A stretch of DNA of 64,000 nt from JAWVFM01 sp963843315 (lineage in GTDB: Bacteria > Actinomycetota > Thermoleophilia > Solirubrobacterales > 70-9): contig CAWJJU010000004.1 in assembly GCA_963843315.1 (NCBI GenBank), forward strand, positions 124,001-188,000. The letters run 5' to 3'. Below, piece after piece: positions 17,664-26,621 of the stretch (positions within the stretch are counted from its first letter, which is position 1; each line of letters begins with the position of its first letter). The position numbers were made by a program, and so were the translations under genes. Below the pieces are notes generated by a model. The model did no database searches. It was not told where the DNA came from and saw only the letters and a list, made by a program, of their open reading frames with translations.

Positions 17664-18288
17664 CTACCGGTCGACCGAGCGAACCGAGGCGCGCCGAGCG
17701 GCCGCGCGCGAGCGCATCGTCACCGCAGCGCGCGAGCTGGTGGCGCGCGGTGGATACGCCGAGGCGTCGGTGGCAGCCGTCGCCGAGCGGGCGGGGGTTG
17801 CAACCGGAACCGTCTATCGCCACTTCCCCTCCAAGGCCGAGCTCTTCGCCGAGGTCTTCCGCAGCGCCTCCCAGCACGAGGTCGACGCCGTCGTCGCGGC
17901 CACGGCGGGCGCTCGCGGCAGCGCGGCCGATCGCATCGCCGCTGCCGTCGAGGCCTTCGCGCGGCGCGCCCTTCGCGGCCGCCGGCTCGCCTGGGCGCTG
18001 ATCGCCGAGCCGGTCGACCCCGCGGTCGAGGCCGAGCGCCTGGTCTTCCGCCGCGCCTACCGCGACGCGTTCGCCACGGTGATCGCCGAGGGCGTGGACA
18101 ACGGCGAGCTTCCCGAGCAGGACCCCCTGCTCGCCGCGGCCGCGATGGTCGGCGCGATCGGCGAGGCTCTGGTGGGCCCGGTCTCCCCCACGTCCTCGAC
18201 CCACGACCCCGAGGCGACAACCGCCTCGCTGAAAGACTTCTGTATTCGATCGGTAACCGGAAAGGAACTCGCACATGTCGGTAGCTGA
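17659..18288 (+). CDS. TetR/AcrR family regulator, probably of the downstream acyl-CoA genes
   Basis: The 209-residue protein begins with a TetR helix-turn-helix (AVAERAGVATGTVYRHFPSKAELF, residues about 36-60). A helical ligand domain follows, with TetR_C-like GRRLAWALIAEPVDPAVE. The start is GTG at 17659, inside a 40-bp palindrome, which argues for autoregulation. Its 3' end overlaps the aidB-like gene by 14 bases, so the two are translated from one message. Regulation of acyl-CoA catabolism by an acyl-CoA-type ligand is inferred from this linkage. Confidence 0.9.
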   Translation: MAYRSTERTEARRAAARERIVTAARELVARGGYAEASVAAVAERAGVATGTVYRHFPSKAELFAEVFRSASQHEVDAVVAATAGARGSAADRIAAAVEAFARRALRGRRLAWALIAEPVDPAVEAERLVFRRAYRDAFATVIAEGVDNGELPEQDPLLAAAAMVGAIGEALVGPVSPTSSTHDPEATTASLKDFCIRSVTGKELAHVGS

Positions 18289-19978
18289 GCGAACGAGCGC
18301 TCAAACCCACGAGGTCTTCAACCAGTCGATCCCGCTCGAGGGCTACAACGCCTTCGAGGCCGACACCGTGCTGAAGGAGGCGCTGTCGCGCGAGGGCGGC
18401 GAATGGGCAATCGACCGTGTCCGGCGAGCCGGCGAGTTCGCCGGTTCCTCGCGCGCACAGCGGCTGGGCCGCGAGGCCAACGAAAACCCGCCGAAGCTGA
18501 AGACCCACGACCGCTTCGGCAACCGCATCGACGAGGTGGAGTTCCATCCCGCCTGGCACGAGCTGATGGCCGAGGGCGTGGGACTCGGGTTGCACTCGCT
18601 CCCCTGGACCGACCCGCAGCCGGGCGCGCACGTGGCCCGCGCGGCGATGTTCATGGTCTTCTCACAGGCCGAGGCCGGCGTCGGCTGCCCGATCTCGATG
18701 ACCTACTCGGGAATCCCGGCGCTTCGCAAGACGCCCGAGGTGGCGGCCGAGTGGGAGCCGCGCTTCATGTCGAACTCCTACGACGGCGAGCTGCGCCCCG
18801 CGCCCGACAAGCCGGGCGCGCTGCTGGGCATGGCGATGACCGAGAAGCAGGGCGGCTCCGACGTCCGCGCCAACACGACTACGGCGACGCCCCTGAACGG
18901 CGGCGGCTCCGGCGCGGAGTACGAGATCACCGGCCACAAGTGGTTCTGCTCGGCGCCGATGTGCGACGCCTTCCTGGTGCTCGCGCAGACCGAGTCGGGG
19001 GTCTCCTGCTTCCTCATGCCGCGGTTTACGCCCGACGGCCAGCGCAACCGCTTCCACCTCCAGCGGCTCAAGGACAAGCTCGGCAACCGCTCGAACGCTT
19101 CCTCGGAGGTCGAGTTCCGCGGGGCCTGGGCCCGGATGGTCGGCGAGGAGGGCCGCGGCGTGCCGACGATCATCGAGATGGTCAACCACACCCGCCTCGA
19201 TTGCGTCAACGGCTGCGCCACCGGCATGCGCTACGGCACCGCGGCGGCGATCAACCACGCCGAGCACCGCTCGGCATTCGGCAAGCTGCTGATCGATCAG
19301 CCGCTGATGCGCAACGTGCTCGCCGACCTGGCCGTGGAGTCGGAGGCCGCGACGATCGCGGGGATGCGGCTGGCCCGCGCCTACGACGAAGCGCAAATGC
19401 CTGACGCCTCCTCCGCTTCGCGTCCGGGGGCGCCAGGGTCGGATGAGGCTCGGGCATTTCGCCGTCTTGCGACGGCCGTCCTGAAGTACTGGGTCTGCAA
19501 GCGCGCCCCCTCCCACGCCGTCGAGGCGCTCGAGTGCTTCGGCGGCAACGGCTACGTCGAGGAGTCGGGCATGCCCCGCCTGTACCGCGAGAGCCCGCTG
19601 GCGTCGATCTGGGAGGGCTCGGGGAACGTGCAGTGCCTGGACGTCCTGCGCGCGATGGTCAAGAGCCCCGAGTCGGTGGAGGCCTTCACGACCGAGGTCG
19701 GTGAGGGGGCGGGCGCCGAGCCGCGCCTGGATCGCTTCGCGGCGAAGATCCGCGAGGAGCTCGCCGATCTCGACGGCATCGAGTCGCGCGCGCGGCGGAT
19801 CGTCGAGCGGATGGCGCTGGCCCTTCAGGGGTCGCTGCTGGTGCGCTACGCCGACCCCGCGGTCGCCGACGCGTTCTGCGCCACCCGCCTGGAGGGCGAC
19901 TGGGGCCACGCCTTCGGGACGCTGCCGAACGGCACCGACGTCGGCCGCATCATCGAGCGCCACTCGCCGGCCCTATGA
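18275..19978 (+). CDS. aidB: AidB-type acyl-CoA dehydrogenase
   Basis: The 567-residue flavoprotein aligns by eye with E. coli AidB throughout: THEVFNQSIPLEGYNAF, FHPAWHELM, GMAMTEKQGGSDVRANT, RLKDKLGNRSNASSEVEF and SIWEGSGN. AidB proteins bind FAD and resemble isovaleryl-CoA dehydrogenases; their alkylation-protection role is known in E. coli but not assumed here. About a dozen extra residues around 375-390 (MPDASSASRPGAPGSD) coincide with a repeat also present in lon. The gene sits between TetR and an enoyl-CoA hydratase with overlaps at both ends, suggesting acyl-CoA degradation. Confidence 0.93.
   Translation: MSVAERTSAQTHEVFNQSIPLEGYNAFEADTVLKEALSREGGEWAIDRVRRAGEFAGSSRAQRLGREANENPPKLKTHDRFGNRIDEVEFHPAWHELMAEGVGLGLHSLPWTDPQPGAHVARAAMFMVFSQAEAGVGCPISMTYSGIPALRKTPEVAAEWEPRFMSNSYDGELRPAPDKPGALLGMAMTEKQGGSDVRANTTTATPLNGGGSGAEYEITGHKWFCSAPMCDAFLVLAQTESGVSCFLMPRFTPDGQRNRFHLQRLKDKLGNRSNASSEVEFRGAWARMVGEEGRGVPTIIEMVNHTRLDCVNGCATGMRYGTAAAINHAEHRSAFGKLLIDQPLMRNVLADLAVESEAATIAGMRLARAYDEAQMPDASSASRPGAPGSDEARAFRRLATAVLKYWVCKRAPSHAVEALECFGGNGYVEESGMPRLYRESPLASIWEGSGNVQCLDVLRAMVKSPESVEAFTTEVGEGAGAEPRLDRFAAKIREELADLDGIESRARRIVERMALALQGSLLVRYADPAVADAFCATRLEGDWGHAFGTLPNGTDVGRIIERHSPAL
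19395..19459 (+). repeat. Repeat-bearing insertion in aidB bounded by AAATGCC/GGCATTT
   Basis: Bases 19405-19432 are identical to the lon repeat at 6295-6322. In this copy the block is bounded by inverted 7-mers (AAATGCC at 19395-19401, GGCATTT at 19453-19459), and an inner imperfect stem CCTGACGCC/GGCGCCAGG surrounds the core. The whole keeps the reading frame. Confidence 0.6.
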
Positions 19979-20781
19979 GCGACGAGCGGATCGGCGTCGA
20001 GTACTCGGGCGACGGCCACGTCGCCGACGTCCGGCTGCTTCGCGCCGACAAGCACAACGCGCTCGACATGGCCATGTTCGAGGCCCTCGACGAGACCAGC
20101 GCCGAGCTGGCCGAGAGCCGCTCGGTCCGGGCCGTCGTGATCTCCGCCGAGGGGCCGAGCTTCTGCTCGGGCCTCGACTTCCCGAGCTTCATGGCCACGG
20201 GCACCGACCTGTCCGAGGTGATGTTCGGACACGCCGACGGCGACCCGGCCAACCTCGCCCAGCGGGTCACCTACAACTGGCTGCGCATGCCGGCGCCGGT
20301 GATCGCCGCGCTGCACGGCAACTGCCTGGGCGGCGGCTGCCAGCTGGCGCTCGGCGCCGACATCCGCATCGCCGCCCCGGACACCCGCATGTCGGTGCTG
20401 GAGATCAAGTACGGGCTCGTTCCCGACATGGGCATCACGCAGTCGCTTCCGGCCCTGGTCCCGATGGACGTGGCCAAGGAGATCGTGTGGAGCGGGCGGT
20501 TCATCGAAGCCGACGAGGCGCTGAAGCTCGGCCTGGTGACGCGAGTTGCCGACGACCCCCGTGCCGCCGCAATGGAGCTGGCGCAGGAGATCGCCTCCAA
20601 GTCGCCGGACGCCATCCGCTCCGGCAAGCGACTGCTGAACGCCGCGTACGGCTCAACCGACGAGGGCAGCCTCGCCCTGGAGGAGGAGCTCCAGCGTCGG
20701 GTCATGGGCTCCCCGAACCAGGCGGCGGCGGTGCAGGCCGCGTTCAGCAAGCAGCCGGCGGAGTTCCAAGACCCCCAGTAG
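19975..20781 (+). CDS. Enoyl-CoA hydratase/isomerase family protein
   Basis: This 268-residue crotonase-fold protein has the oxyanion-hole segments SFCSGLDFPSF and HGNCLGGGCQLALGADI. It lacks the usual paired catalytic Glu arrangement in an obvious form (KYGLVPDMGITQSLP), so dehydratase or isomerase activity cannot be assigned. ATG overlaps the aidB stop by four bases (ATGA), making it the third gene of the TetR-aidB operon. A role in fatty acid or branched acyl-CoA breakdown fits. Confidence 0.92.
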   Translation: MSDERIGVEYSGDGHVADVRLLRADKHNALDMAMFEALDETSAELAESRSVRAVVISAEGPSFCSGLDFPSFMATGTDLSEVMFGHADGDPANLAQRVTYNWLRMPAPVIAALHGNCLGGGCQLALGADIRIAAPDTRMSVLEIKYGLVPDMGITQSLPALVPMDVAKEIVWSGRFIEADEALKLGLVTRVADDPRAAAMELAQEIASKSPDAIRSGKRLLNAAYGSTDEGSLALEEELQRRVMGSPNQAAAVQAAFSKQPAEFQDPQ

Positions 20782-20790
20782 GTCGGCAAC

Positions 20791-22965
20791 TCAGCCGAAG
20801 CGATGGACCACCGACCAGGTGGCGCCGCCGTCCCCGGTGGACAGGAGATGTGAGCCCTCGAGGACGACCCAGTCGTCTGCGGAGAACATCTGGCCCGATT
20901 CAACGTAGTCACGCGTTGGGATGTCGACGTAGTCCCAATGCCTGCCGCCATTTGTCGTCGACATCGCGTAGTCGTCGTCCAGCATCAGTCCCAGCCCCTC
21001 CGGGCTAGTTATGAGACCGGAGATGTAGCTCACCGGATCGAGGCCTCCGCGCGGTGCCTGCCCGTCCCAGGGATCGTCGGTGACCCAGCCGACCTGAGCC
21101 AGGATCTGCCAGTGCGCACCGCCGTCGGCGGTGCTGAAGATCGCCTTCGGCTGACCGCCAACCCCCTCGTATCCGCCACAGGCTTCGAGAATGTCCTGCG
21201 AGGTCGTTGCGCTCACCGCGAGCGCCTCGCCGTCATGGCACGGATTCGCCACCCGCTGCCAGGACTCACCTCCGTCGTATGTGGCGTAGACGAGCCCCGG
21301 CCGCGCCCGGCCACTCTCCACCCCGAACGTCGGCGTCGCGAAGGAAGGATGAGCCCCCGGCGACTTCGGGAGCGAATCCCACGTCCTGCCCCCGTCCGAG
21401 GAATGGAGGAGCGTGCCGCCACGGCCAACCTGAGCCCATGCGTCGCTTGACCCCGCGGTGTCGACCCAGCCGACTCCCGCATCCGTGCTCAGCTTGGTAT
21501 GGAAGGTGGAACCGCCGTCATTGGACACCTTGATCGTTCCGCCATGGGACCGGTACAGGCGACCGGTGCCCAGCACCGCGTGCGACGGATCCCAGAACGA
21601 GATCGAGCTCGGGCTGTTCGCATCCCGCTCCGGACGCGTCGACCCGCTGGTGTGGCGCCTGAAGGTGGCGATGCCTGGATATCCCCCGGCGTAGAGCGAC
21701 TTTCCATCGTGGCTCAGAGCGACCAATCCCATTTCCTTCCAGTCCGAATGCCTCGTGTGCGAACACGGCGAGGTCGGGGATCCGGTGGCAATGCAGCCGG
21801 CGAGCGCCAGGTGCCCGCGCCTGGAGCGCTTGAACTCGACGATCACCGAGCTCTTCCTTCCCCCGGCCGGCACGTCGACCGTCCTGCCGTCGTCGGAGAC
21901 GGCAACGCCGCCCGTGAACCCGAAGCTGATGTGACCCACCTGCTCGCAGCCGGGCTCCCGATCGCGATCGCCGCCGCCGGCAAAGCACTGGCTCAGCTTG
22001 AGCGAGCCGTCCCGGCTGCGGCGAAAAGACGCAAACGTCTTGTCCGCACTCACCAAAACCGACTTGCCGTCGGGAGTGACCTCCACGTGCTCGTTGAACA
22101 CCAGGGTGTCGGGGTTGATGTAGTGGCCGCACTTCGGGGGCGCGTGTTCATCGGTGATGCATCCGGCGGACGTGAGCGATCCATCGGAGTGCCGATCGAA
22201 GATGGTGATCTGGTCGTCGTAGCTCCCGACGTACAGGCTCTTGCCGTCAGGGCTCATGGCGATGCTCGTCGCAAAGACGAGCGAGTTCTGCATTGGCGCC
22301 TTGCACCCGTGCCTTCCTCGGTCCGCAAAGCATCCGCGATAGCTCAGGGCCCCGTCGGGGGCCCGGTCGAACTCCGCGAGCGCATGGTCCTCGGTGGCGA
22401 CGTAGACGGAGCGGCCGTCCGGGCTCACCACCACGGCCGCTGGGTCGCGCAGGACATTCACGTCCGGCGCCGCGCACCCCGCGGCACCCCGGTTGGCCAG
22501 ACAGCCCTCGAAGCTGAGCGTGCCGTTCGCAGCGCGGTGAAAGAACGTGACCGCTCCAGTGTCCTCGGATGTGACGTAGATGGTGTGTCCATCCGGACTC
22601 ATGGCCATCGCGTTCAAACCGCCAAGCGAGTTGAGCGTCGGGGCTTCACAGCCATGGTCCCCGAGGTTTGCGAAGCAGTCGCTGAACCTCAGCGATCCCG
22701 TTCGAGAGCGGTGGAAAGCCGCCAGGGCGCCCGTGTCGTTGTCGGCGACGTAGAGCTGGCGGTCGTTGGGGCTGATGGCCATCGCCCACGCATCCGACAC
22801 GGGCTTGCCGGGAATGCGTGCGCACTCCGGCTCGAATCGGCTGTTGCCAAGACACCCCGCCCACTTGAACCGCGTGGGGCTGGTCGAGTCGGCGGTCGCG
22901 GAGACGGCCCCGGAGACGAGCAGGAGAACGACAAGGGCGACCACGCCTCTAACTTCCCTGCGCAC
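20791..22965 (-). CDS. Secreted beta-propeller (lactonase/YVTN-like) with BNR-type C-terminal repeats
   Basis: From GTG at 22965 this is a 724-residue secreted protein with signal peptide RGVVALVVLLLVSGAVSATA. The first 450 residues contain about seven YVTN/lactonase-like repeats (MSPDGHTIYVTSEDTG, VSPDGRSVYVATED, and so on). Each is followed by a cysteine pair spaced about eight residues apart (DCFANLGDHGC, GCLANRGAAGC, GCFADRGRHGC). The rest has BNR/sialidase-type Asp-box repeats (SNDGGSTF, SSDGGRTW, TYDGGESW, STADGGAHW, TGDGGATW). The join of two propeller types suggests an extracellular binding or scaffold role. GTG at 23007 would add 14 residues before the signal peptide. Confidence 0.82.
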   Translation of the reverse strand: MRREVRGVVALVVLLLVSGAVSATADSTSPTRFKWAGCLGNSRFEPECARIPGKPVSDAWAMAISPNDRQLYVADNDTGALAAFHRSRTGSLRFSDCFANLGDHGCEAPTLNSLGGLNAMAMSPDGHTIYVTSEDTGAVTFFHRAANGTLSFEGCLANRGAAGCAAPDVNVLRDPAAVVVSPDGRSVYVATEDHALAEFDRAPDGALSYRGCFADRGRHGCKAPMQNSLVFATSIAMSPDGKSLYVGSYDDQITIFDRHSDGSLTSAGCITDEHAPPKCGHYINPDTLVFNEHVEVTPDGKSVLVSADKTFASFRRSRDGSLKLSQCFAGGGDRDREPGCEQVGHISFGFTGGVAVSDDGRTVDVPAGGRKSSVIVEFKRSRRGHLALAGCIATGSPTSPCSHTRHSDWKEMGLVALSHDGKSLYAGGYPGIATFRRHTSGSTRPERDANSPSSISFWDPSHAVLGTGRLYRSHGGTIKVSNDGGSTFHTKLSTDAGVGWVDTAGSSDAWAQVGRGGTLLHSSDGGRTWDSLPKSPGAHPSFATPTFGVESGRARPGLVYATYDGGESWQRVANPCHDGEALAVSATTSQDILEACGGYEGVGGQPKAIFSTADGGAHWQILAQVGWVTDDPWDGQAPRGGLDPVSYISGLITSPEGLGLMLDDDYAMSTTNGGRHWDYVDIPTRDYVESGQMFSADDWVVLEGSHLLSTGDGGATWSVVHRFG

Positions 22966-23136
22966 CCCGGAGAATCTACCGGCAGCACCCCGTGAACAGC
23001 CATGCACGGCAGAATCCCGAAGGCGGCGAAGGCCGCGGTGGCTTGCGGCGTCAATCCAGAAGGCGCAGCGCTACTGCACGGTGCTTCAGACCCTGCGCAA
23101 CCGGCCGCCGATCGCGTCCGCCTGAGCGGGACCAAC

Positions 23137-23171
23137 TCGGGCTTCGCCGCGGTTTGCGCGGCAAAACCCGA
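23137..23171 (-). terminator. Hairpin downstream of the M28-lipoprotein operon
   Basis: Arms of 14 bases (23137-23150 and 23158-23171) pair at 12 positions around a 7-base loop, about 30 bases past the lipoprotein stop. There is no clear T-run. The remainder of the 22966-23201 gap shows nothing I can support. Confidence 0.4.
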
Positions 23172-23201
23172 ATCCGTCGTGCGCGCGAGAGCTGCGGCCG
23201 C

Positions 23202-23423
23202 CTAGCCGCCAGTCGTGGTCGTCGACGTCGACGTGCTGGTCGGCGTCGTCGTCGAGGTGGTCGACGTCGACGTCGAGGTGCTGGTCGGCGTAGTCGTCGA
23301 GGTCGCGGGAGCGGGCGCGCCGGTGGTGGTCGTCGAGCTGCTGCTCCCACAACCGGCGAGCGGGAGAGCGGCGATTGCGAGCGCGGCGGCTCCGAGCAGT
23401 GAAACGAGCTTTCGAGCAGTCAT
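23202..23423 (-). CDS. Small Thr/Ser-rich lipoprotein
   Basis: The 73-residue product has a lipoprotein signal peptide with lipobox LAGC at about residues 21-24. The rest of the mature part is almost all Thr, Ser and Pro, encoded by near-repeats of a GTCGTCGACGT-type unit. This looks like a cell-surface stalk with little fold of its own, possibly glycosylated. Its ATG overlaps the M28 peptidase stop (ATGA), so it is made with that protein. The low-complexity DNA could vary in length between strains. Confidence 0.65.
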   Translation of the reverse strand: MTARKLVSLLGAAALAIAALPLAGCGSSSSTTTTGAPAPATSTTTPTSTSTSTSTTSTTTPTSTSTSTTTTGG

Positions 23424-24589
23424 GAAACCCAAGTCTTATCAAGTCGGCGCACGATCGCCTCGACCAGCCGGCAGGCGTCGGCGAGGGTGTCGTAGTTGAC
23501 GTTCTCGGGGGTGTCGGTGGGCCAGTGGTAGTTCGCGGGTTGCTTCAGGTCGGTGACCGAGCACATCGCCGCGCACTGGTAGCCGGCGTCGAGGGCGATC
23601 ACGCCGTCGGTGGCGTTGCGCAGGCGCAGGTTGGGCATGAGCGGGATGCCGAGCTCGTCGGCGAGGCCGTCGCAGAGCGCCAGCGACTCGGCCGGGTACT
23701 CGGTGATCCCGAACATTCCCTCACCGCGCAGGAACAGCAGGTGCGGCGAGCCGACGGTGTCGACGGAGAGGATGAACGTGCTCTCCGGCGGCAGGTCGGG
23801 AAAGTGGCGGGCGCCGAAGGCGCTCATGCCCTCGCAGAGACCCTCCTCGGAGGTCGACACCAACATCACCCGCACCGAGCTCGTGGGCGACTCCGCGAGC
23901 GCGCGGGCGAGCTCGATGAGCGTGACCACGCCGGTCCCGTTGTCGTTGGCGCCCGGGACGACGTCGCGGTTGCCGATGTCGGCCATCGCGGCGACGGTGA
24001 CTGCCGACAGCGCGATTCCCGCTTTGGCCAGGCCGTCGCGACCGAGCAGGGCGCCGATGGCCGCGACCAGCGGGCCGCCGACCACGGGCCACATCAGCGG
24101 CGGGCTCGTGTTGTTGCGCTCGAAGAACGCCGGGTTCACGTCGGCGATCTTGTTCGGGATGAACGGGCTGAAGACGAGGCCTGAGTGCGCGGCGTCGTGG
24201 TGGGCGACGACGACGACCGTCCGCTCGGCGTCGGAGGGGCCCAGGGTCGCGACGACGTTGCTGGCCCGGCGCTTGGGCAGCAGCGAGCGCAGCCGCCGCC
24301 CGCGCGGCGGCAGGTCGTCGACGCCCGCCCAGAAGGCGGCGGCGCCCAGTGCCGCCGCGCTGCGCCGACGCCCCCGGAGGGCGAGCAGCCCGGCCGCGAC
24401 CCCCGCGGCCGCGGTCAGCCCCAGCGGCCACCAGAAGGTGTCGTGGATCGCCTCCTCCTCCACGACGGCCTCGGCCCCGTGCTCGCCGAGCTTGGCCACC
24501 AGCCAGTCCGCCGCGGCGCGCTCGCCCTGCGAGCCCGACTCGCGGTCGAACTCGCAGAGCTCGTCGAGGAGTTGCCTGTGGGCGGTCAT
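23420..24589 (-). CDS. M28-family zinc metallopeptidase with membrane-inserted segments
   Basis: The 389-residue protein has the M28 di-zinc ligands in order: H and D in AHHDAAHSG, D in GANDNGTG, the Glu pair in STSEEGL, D in SVDTVG and H in NYHWPTD. A hydrophobic hairpin near residues 52-85 and another near 165-200 (in the insert before GNRDVVPG) suggest membrane association. M28 enzymes are aminopeptidases or carboxypeptidases. There is no signal peptide. It is divergent from the M50 protease gene. Confidence 0.9.
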   Translation of the reverse strand: MTAHRQLLDELCEFDRESGSQGERAAADWLVAKLGEHGAEAVVEEEAIHDTFWWPLGLTAAAGVAAGLLALRGRRRSAAALGAAAFWAGVDDLPPRGRRLRSLLPKRRASNVVATLGPSDAERTVVVVAHHDAAHSGLVFSPFIPNKIADVNPAFFERNNTSPPLMWPVVGGPLVAAIGALLGRDGLAKAGIALSAVTVAAMADIGNRDVVPGANDNGTGVVTLIELARALAESPTSSVRVMLVSTSEEGLCEGMSAFGARHFPDLPPESTFILSVDTVGSPHLLFLRGEGMFGITEYPAESLALCDGLADELGIPLMPNLRLRNATDGVIALDAGYQCAAMCSVTDLKQPANYHWPTDTPENVNYDTLADACRLVEAIVRRLDKTWVS

Positions 24590-24650
24590 GGCAACGGCGC
24601 AGACTACCCACCGGGCGACGACCGCTCCCTGACCGGGCGAGAAGCCCGTC

Positions 24651-24656
24651 TACGAT
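24651..24656 (+). promoter_or_regulatory. -10-like TACGAT, M50 protease gene
   Basis: TACGAT ends six bases before ATG at 24663. CTGACC at 24629-24634, 16 bases upstream of it, could serve as -35. Confidence 0.55.
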
Positions 24657-24662
24657 CCGCCC

Positions 24663-25835
24663 ATGCCCTCGCGCGGCGCCATAACACTGCTCAGGGTCAA
24701 GGGCATCCGGATCGGAGTCGACTACTCCTGGTTCTTCGTCCTGTTCCTCTCGATCTTCTGGCTGTCGTCCTTCTACAAGGACGTTCTGCCAGCGGGCAGC
24801 GACAACGAGGCCTACGTCCTCTCGGTCGTGAGCGCGTTCGCGTTCTTCGGCTCGATCGTGCTGCACGAGCTGGGGCACGCCTTCGTCGCGATGAAGCGGG
24901 GCATTGGCATCACCGACATCACGCTGTGGCTGTTCGGCGGCGTCGCGCGGATGGACCGCGACACCGACTCTCCGCGCACCGAGTTCGAGGTCGCCGCGGC
25001 GGGCCCGGCCGTGACCCTCGCCATCGTGGCGGCCTGCGTCGGCCTGGGCGTCCTCTTCGGCGGCTCCCATGACTTCTGGGAGGCGGTGAAGCTCGACGCG
25101 GGGACCCGCGTCTCCGGACCGCTCGCCGGCGTGGCCTGGCTCGCCAAGTTCAACCTCTTCATCCTCGCCTTCAACCTGATCCCCGCCTTCCCCCTCGACG
25201 GCGGGCGGATCGCCAGGGCGATCGCCTGGCGGATCTCCGGCGACCGCAGCCGCGCGACCCGCACGGCCGCAACCATGGGCCAGTGGTTCTCCTACGGGTT
25301 CATCGGCCTGGGCATCTTCCTGTTCGCCAAGGGCGACGGCTTCGACGGCATCTGGCTCGCGCTGATCGGCTGGATCCTGGGGCAGTCCGCCCGCGGCGCG
25401 ATCGCCCAGACCGAGATCTCCCGCCGGATCGAGGGGATCACGGTCGCCGACGTGATGGACACCGAGCCGGTCGCGATCCCCGTCGACGCCACCGTCGAGC
25501 GGGCCCTGGACGAGTACTTCCTGCGCTACCGGTGGCCGTGGTTCTTCGTGGTCGACGCCGCGCAGGGCTTTCGCGGCCTTCTCGACCGCGACGCCGCCGA
25601 CGCCGTCCCGGAGGTGTCGCGAACGTCGGCCAGCGTCGCCGAGGTGGTGGAGCACGGCTCCGACGAGGATCTGCGGGTGGCCGCCGACGCCCCGCTCGAG
25701 TCCCTGCTGGGCAACGACGCCCTGCGGCGGGTCGGGGCGCTGGCCGCGGTCGACGCCGACGGGCGCCTGCGGGGCGTGGTCACCGCCGAGCAGGTGGGCC
25801 GCGCCCTGCGATCGGCGATCACCGGCGCGGCCTAG
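24663..25835 (+). CDS. Site-2-protease-like M50 zinc metalloprotease with CBS domains
   Basis: This 390-residue membrane protein has about six transmembrane segments. The zinc motif HELGH is at residues 68-72 and the second motif NLIPAFPLDGGR near 180. Residues about 245-385 form a CBS pair (VMDTEPVAIPVDATVERALDE, LRGVVTAEQVG) that may bind adenosyl nucleotides. Enzymes of this type cut membrane-spanning regulators such as anti-sigma factors. No obvious substrate gene is adjacent. Confidence 0.93.
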   Translation: MPSRGAITLLRVKGIRIGVDYSWFFVLFLSIFWLSSFYKDVLPAGSDNEAYVLSVVSAFAFFGSIVLHELGHAFVAMKRGIGITDITLWLFGGVARMDRDTDSPRTEFEVAAAGPAVTLAIVAACVGLGVLFGGSHDFWEAVKLDAGTRVSGPLAGVAWLAKFNLFILAFNLIPAFPLDGGRIARAIAWRISGDRSRATRTAATMGQWFSYGFIGLGIFLFAKGDGFDGIWLALIGWILGQSARGAIAQTEISRRIEGITVADVMDTEPVAIPVDATVERALDEYFLRYRWPWFFVVDAAQGFRGLLDRDAADAVPEVSRTSASVAEVVEHGSDEDLRVAADAPLESLLGNDALRRVGALAAVDADGRLRGVVTAEQVGRALRSAITGAA

Positions 25836-25838
25836 ACA

Positions 25839-25844
25839 TAGAAT
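25839..25844 (+). promoter_or_regulatory. -10-like TAGAAT, sdhC
   Basis: TAGAAT ends six bases before GTG at 25851. It suggests that the sdhCAB message starts at the sdhC start codon. Confidence 0.5.
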
Positions 25845-25850
25845 CGGCTC

Positions 25851-26621
25851 GTGGCGTCCACTGAGACGAAGGGTGGGAGCGCGGACGCTCCGTCCACGCG
25901 CGGCGAGTGGCTGCGCGAGCTCTGGGGCTCGACCGTCGGCAAGAAGATCATCGTCGCGACGACGGGGTTCATCCTCTTCGGCTACATCGTCCTCCATGTC
26001 CTCGGCAACCTGAAGGCGCTGCAGGGCGACGGCTCCGGCGGCGCGCCGCTCGACGACTACTCGCACTGGCTGCGCACGTTCGGCTCACCGGTCGTCCCGC
26101 GCGACGGGGTCCTCTGGCTCGTCCGCCTGATCCTCCTGTCGGCCCTCGTCCTGCACATCGCGGCGACCGTCTCCCTGTCGCGCCGCAACCAGGCCGCCCG
26201 CTCGGCGCCCGCCCCCCGGGTGGCCTCCACCCTCTCCTCGCGGACGATGATGGCAACGGGCCTGCTGCTCCTCGCCTTCATCGTCTTCCACATCCTGCAG
26301 TTCACGACCCGGACGATTCAGATCACGCCCGTCTACGACGGCACCGTGTACGCCAACGTCGACGCTGCGTTTCAGAAGTGGTATTTCGTGCTGCTCTATG
26401 TCGCCGCGGTGGTGTTCCTCGGCTTCCACCTGCGCCACGCGATCTGGAGCGTGACCCAGACGATGGGCTGGGACAAGCCGAACCGCAACCCCACGATCCG
26501 CCGCTTCGCCACCGTCCTCACCGCCGCGATCACGATCGGCTTCGCCGCGATCCCCGTCTGCTTCTACCTCGACGTCCTGCCCGACCCGCCGTCGTCGCCG
26601 ACGGTCGCCCAGCTGCGATGA
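25851..26621 (+). CDS. sdhC: Succinate dehydrogenase cytochrome b subunit (type B)
   Basis: The 256-residue membrane anchor has five hydrophobic segments. Histidines in four of them (YIVLHVLG, ALVLHIAAT, FIVFHILQF, FLGFHLRHA) match the pattern of two-haem, single-subunit cytochrome b anchors of type B complexes. It would pass electrons between the FeS subunit and menaquinone. The start is GTG with no Shine-Dalgarno. The sdhA ATG overlaps its stop. Confidence 0.92.
   Translation: MASTETKGGSADAPSTRGEWLRELWGSTVGKKIIVATTGFILFGYIVLHVLGNLKALQGDGSGGAPLDDYSHWLRTFGSPVVPRDGVLWLVRLILLSALVLHIAATVSLSRRNQAARSAPAPRVASTLSSRTMMATGLLLLAFIVFHILQFTTRTIQITPVYDGTVYANVDAAFQKWYFVLLYVAAVVFLGFHLRHAIWSVTQTMGWDKPNRNPTIRRFATVLTAAITIGFAAIPVCFYLDVLPDPPSSPTVAQLR

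Noticed and set aside
23002..23205. 67-codon plus-strand ORF in the gap before the Thr-rich lipoprotein
   Set aside because: Third-position bases are not biased as in real genes here, it contains a hairpin and resembles no protein.
23219..23310. CRISPR-like or regulatory repeat
   Set aside because: The near-repeats of GTCGTCGACGT units are the codons of a Thr/Ser-rich lipoprotein tail, not spaced repeats.
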